Shown here: positions 5,879 through 8,108 of the stretch, in pieces
Position numbering within the stretch: the first letter of the stretch is position 1
Layout of the letters: every line of letters begins with the position of its first letter
Origin: Methanobacteriota archaeon
GTDB lineage: Archaea > Thermoplasmatota > Poseidoniia > Poseidoniales > Poseidoniaceae
DNA length: 8,108 nt
Reading direction: 5' to 3'
NCBI GenBank assembly: GCA_002697705.1
Contig: NZXL01000044.1
Coordinates: forward strand, 39,844 to 47,951
Notes under the pieces: generated by a model
What the model was told of the DNA's origin: nothing
The model's database searches: none
What the model saw: the letters and a program-made list of their open reading frames with translations, nothing else
Translations under genes and position numbers: made by a program

Positions 5879-7378
5879 TTAAATCTGATGTATTCCATCA
5901 GCATTCGTGCCTAAATAACCAGCCCAGCTGCTAACTTTAGGTACGATAGAATTCAGTTGAAACAATGTAATTTGCCAATGATTTTCTGTACCGCCATACC
6001 ATGAAGTATTTGTAAAAATCAATTCTAAGTTTCCATCTTGATTCAAATCAACAATCATTGGTGTTCCAACACTTACCAGTTCAAAATCAAATATTGTATG
6101 TAATTCAGATTTAGAGGTGTCTAATAAGACTGCTTCACCCTGAAATGTATTTGTTTGAAAATCAGCAATACTACGGAAAATCAAAACCTCATCTAGACCG
6201 TCATTATTCATGTCGATTGCTAAAGGACTGGTGTGAATAGAATGTTCAGTGTCATTAGCCCAGAGTACTTCTCCGGATTCTCCATCAATTATTAGTGCAG
6301 AAGAGCCAATATATTGCGGCCATTCTCCAATAACATATTCTGCTATCACATCCGGAACATCATCGGAATTAAAGTATCCAATTGCTGGTGAAGCCCATGA
6401 TTCAGCATTTACTTCACTACCATTCATAACATATTTTGCTACATTTATCGACCATATTTCTGATAGATCATCACCATCTATTGCTACAATACGCCCATCA
6501 AAAGTCGAAGCTATGATGTCTTGATATCCATCGAGATTTAAATCAGCCAGTGATGGAGGCGCTAAGAAGCCTTTTTTTGTACTAGTAATTATCTGCTTAG
6601 AATTAGAGATATTCCCACTCATAATATCTGCGATTTCAGTCGACCATAAACTACCCTGCCAAGTTTCCCCACCAGTCCCATATAGTATCTTTTGAGAACT
6701 ATCTGGGTGTGCTTGATAAAGAATCGGCGACATATATGTCTCACGGCCATCAGGAGTGTCAGCAACAGCAATAATCTTTCCAGAGGCTCCTGAAATAATC
6801 ATTAAATAACCATTTTCTCGTTCCTCCAATGGGCCTTTAGATGGGTCTCCACCATTGGCTGTTAGCCAATCTACAATGCCGTCGCCATCTTGATCTTGAA
6901 TAAAAATACCAGTATAAAATTGAAACCAAGTGTCTCTTTCACTTTGATTTGAATCGAACTGCCATAGAATTTCGCCATTTAATCCATTTATCGCAAATAA
7001 TTGTTTATTTCTACCTCCAAGTATAATGTCTTTAGTTTGATCATTATTCAAATCTTCAAATTTGGCAGAACAAAACATTTCTCCATCTGTAAATACTTCC
7101 CAAATTAAGCTACCATTAGAGCCATCTAATGCAATGATGCTACCTGTTTGAAGTTCCTCAACCCCAGTGCCAGTTACAATGTCTAAGACCCCATCACCAT
7201 TTAGATCAACTGTTTGTGGGGATGACATTATTCGGTTATTTCCAGTTGCGTTCCATACAATAGTTGTTTCAATATTGATGTCCTCAACAGGTTCTTCAGT
7301 GATTGAATCATTACTGCCAAAGCAACCTGCAGTGAATGTAGAAAAAACTATCATTATTGCTAGTATTACACGGGACAT
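5879..7378 (-). CDS. Lipoprotein with FG-GAP/VCBS-type calcium-loop repeats (PQQ-like beta-propeller)
   Basis: This 499-residue surface lipoprotein has a hydrophobic leader and lipobox T-A-G-C with Cys19. The mature part is built from repeats that pair a calcium-loop motif DxNxDGxxD with a strand motif of the form (A/I)xDGxxGxxxW. Calcium loops are seen at 58-66 (DLNGDGVLD), 109-117 (DLNNDQTKD), 162-170 (DQDGDGIVD), 279-287 (DLNLDGYQD), 389-397 (DMNNDGLDE) and 444-452 (DLNQDGNLE), with a degenerate copy near 336-343. The intervening motifs resemble PQQ/quinoprotein blades, for example AIDG at 299-302 and IIDGESGEVLWA at 363-374. This implies a propeller of about seven blades. No catalytic residues are evident; adhesion, ligand binding or scaffold roles are usual for such proteins and are inference here. 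It starts 37 bp after the ileS stop on the same strand, with no Shine-Dalgarno before the ATG, so it may be leaderless or co-transcribed. Confidence 0.85.
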   Translation of the reverse strand: MSRVILAIMIVFSTFTAGCFGSNDSITEEPVEDINIETTIVWNATGNNRIMSSPQTVDLNGDGVLDIVTGTGVEELQTGSIIALDGSNGSLIWEVFTDGEMFCSAKFEDLNNDQTKDIILGGRNKQLFAINGLNGEILWQFDSNQSERDTWFQFYTGIFIQDQDGDGIVDWLTANGGDPSKGPLEERENGYLMIISGASGKIIAVADTPDGRETYMSPILYQAHPDSSQKILYGTGGETWQGSLWSTEIADIMSGNISNSKQIITSTKKGFLAPPSLADLNLDGYQDIIASTFDGRIVAIDGDDLSEIWSINVAKYVMNGSEVNAESWASPAIGYFNSDDVPDVIAEYVIGEWPQYIGSSALIIDGESGEVLWANDTEHSIHTSPLAIDMNNDGLDEVLIFRSIADFQTNTFQGEAVLLDTSKSELHTIFDFELVSVGTPMIVDLNQDGNLELIFTNTSWYGGTENHWQITLFQLNSIVPKVSSWAGYLGTNADGIHQI

Positions 7379-7415
7379 AATATTGCTAAATGTAGTACTC
7401 TTTTGAAACCGTCGA

Positions 7416-8108
7416 TTAGTTAATTTGACTGGTTACAATGAAGTTTATTTTTGTCCCATCAACTTCAAACATTTCGGACTCCAACTTAGGCTTACTTCCT
7501 TCCGGATAAAAAATTGTAGCATTCGATCTTGTCTCGGAAATAATCCAATCACGATCAGCCACAAATAATTCTGGCGCATTTTGAGTCCAAATTTCAAGTT
7601 CGATAGTAGCTTCAATTTCTAGATTTAAGTCCTTGCGCTTGGCCTGGATTCTTCGAGTGATGTCTCTTGCTAAGCCTTTGGAAAGTAGTTCTGGAGTATC
7701 ATTCATATCCAGTACAAGGCTGATTTGACTGGCATCATCACCATGTCCAATTTGGACAGTTGAAGCAGCGAATCCCGATCGTTCGACTCTTCGAACCTCA
7801 ACATCTGATTCTTCTATCTTGACACCCATAATTTCACAGTTACCTGCTTTGATATTTTCAAGCATTGAAACAGGGTCTTTAGCATTCTTAATTTCATTTG
7901 CAATAGAATTGACTTCACTTCGTGCTTTTGGAGCAAGAGCCCTAAAGTTTGGAGCGAGTTCGATTTGTTGGAAACGGTCTAAATCTTGTTCAATGGCAAT
8001 ATTTTCGACATTCAATTCTTCTGCTAGAATGTCATGGAATTGTGATAGGTCTGGACCAGAAACAATCCAGCCTTCTCCGCATGGAAGACGTTGTCTTCTT
8101 CCTGCTTC
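7416..8108 (-). CDS. ileS: Isoleucyl-tRNA synthetase, C-terminal 230 residues (gene continues past the right edge)
   Basis: The frame is open from the right edge to TAA at 7418-7416, so this is the 3' part of a much longer gene (complete IleRS is roughly 1,000 residues). IleRS charges tRNA-Ile with isoleucine in the cytoplasm. The visible part is the C-terminal region beyond the anticodon-binding helical domain. It shows GRRQRLPC near the edge, where IleRS usually has a KxRxPL-like segment, then EELNVEN, LAPNFRALAPKAR, and the diagnostic GLARDITRRIQAKRKDLNLE stretch. No bacterial C-terminal zinc-finger is present, which fits the archaeal/eukaryotic-like type. The catalytic HIGH and KMSKS motifs lie outside the window. 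A TTG at 8015 is in frame but is an ordinary Leu inside ELNVEN, not a start. The propeller lipoprotein follows 37 bp downstream. Confidence 0.9.
   Translation of the reverse strand, partial: EAGRRQRLPCGEGWIVSGPDLSQFHDILAEELNVENIAIEQDLDRFQQIELAPNFRALAPKARSEVNSIANEIKNAKDPVSMLENIKAGNCEIMGVKIEESDVEVRRVERSGFAASTVQIGHGDDASQISLVLDMNDTPELLSKGLARDITRRIQAKRKDLNLEIEATIELEIWTQNAPELFVADRDWIISETRSNATIFYPEGSKPKLESEMFEVDGTKINFIVTSQIN

Noticed and set aside
6574..6581. T-run inside the FG-GAP lipoprotein, considered as a terminator or frameshift site
   Set aside because: It encodes Thr-Lys-Lys on the minus strand and the repeats remain in frame on both sides, so there is no sign of slippage or a gene break.
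7416..8015. Stand-alone 199-residue gene starting at a TTG (8015)
   Set aside because: The same frame stays open to the right edge, and the upstream codons (GRRQRLPC...AEELNVEN) continue the IleRS C-terminal pattern. The TTG is an internal Leu.
1..8108. A coherent new defence, mobile or biosynthetic system
   Set aside because: The genes are housekeeping or surface functions without nuclease, integrase, toxin-antitoxin or biosynthetic signatures. No evidence ties them into one system.

Overview
The window looks like ordinary chromosome from an uncultured marine archaeon. The best guess is a Marine Group II / Candidatus Poseidoniales-type euryarchaeote. This rests on four things: an archaeal-style helix-hairpin-helix MutS-like ATPase, an IleRS C-terminus of the archaeal/eukaryotic-like type, several secreted lipoproteins with a short hydrophobic leader and a (T/L)(A/S)GC lipobox, and AT-rich compact DNA in which about half of the starts lack a Shine-Dalgarno. 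The taxonomic call is inference; no marker gene here settles it.

Layout. Positions 1-125 are a short non-coding stretch holding a possible divergent gene start at the left edge, a hairpin followed by a T-run, and a 14-bp dyad in front of the first gene. The plus strand then carries three genes: a thioredoxin-fold protein (126-500) that has lost the first Cys of its active site, a lipoprotein alpha/beta-hydrolase of the X-Pro dipeptidyl-peptidase/CocE (S15) type (557-2365), and a MutS2/MutS5-like ATPase with an N-terminal HhH motif (2418-4406). The minus strand carries, in transcription order from the right edge, the 3' part of ileS (8108-7416), an FG-GAP/PQQ-like beta-propeller lipoprotein (7378-5879), and a second lipoprotein with sialidase-type Asp-boxes (5804-4407). 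The plus and minus blocks converge at 4406/4407, where the two stop codons abut with no spacer.

How the genes fit together. The peptidase and the two propeller proteins are predicted to be anchored on the outer face of the membrane, fitting a heterotroph that degrades proteins and displays adhesive or ligand-binding surfaces. The thioredoxin-like protein, the MutS-like ATPase and IleRS are cytoplasmic housekeeping functions. Nothing in the sequence ties all of these into one pathway, and intergenic gaps are only 0-74 bp.

I found no CRISPR array, mobile element, rRNA, tRNA or defence system. The points most worth a second look are the Cys-to-Gly change in the thioredoxin active site, the lineage of the HhH-MutS-like ATPase, the paired surface propeller lipoproteins, and short dyads at two of the gene starts.
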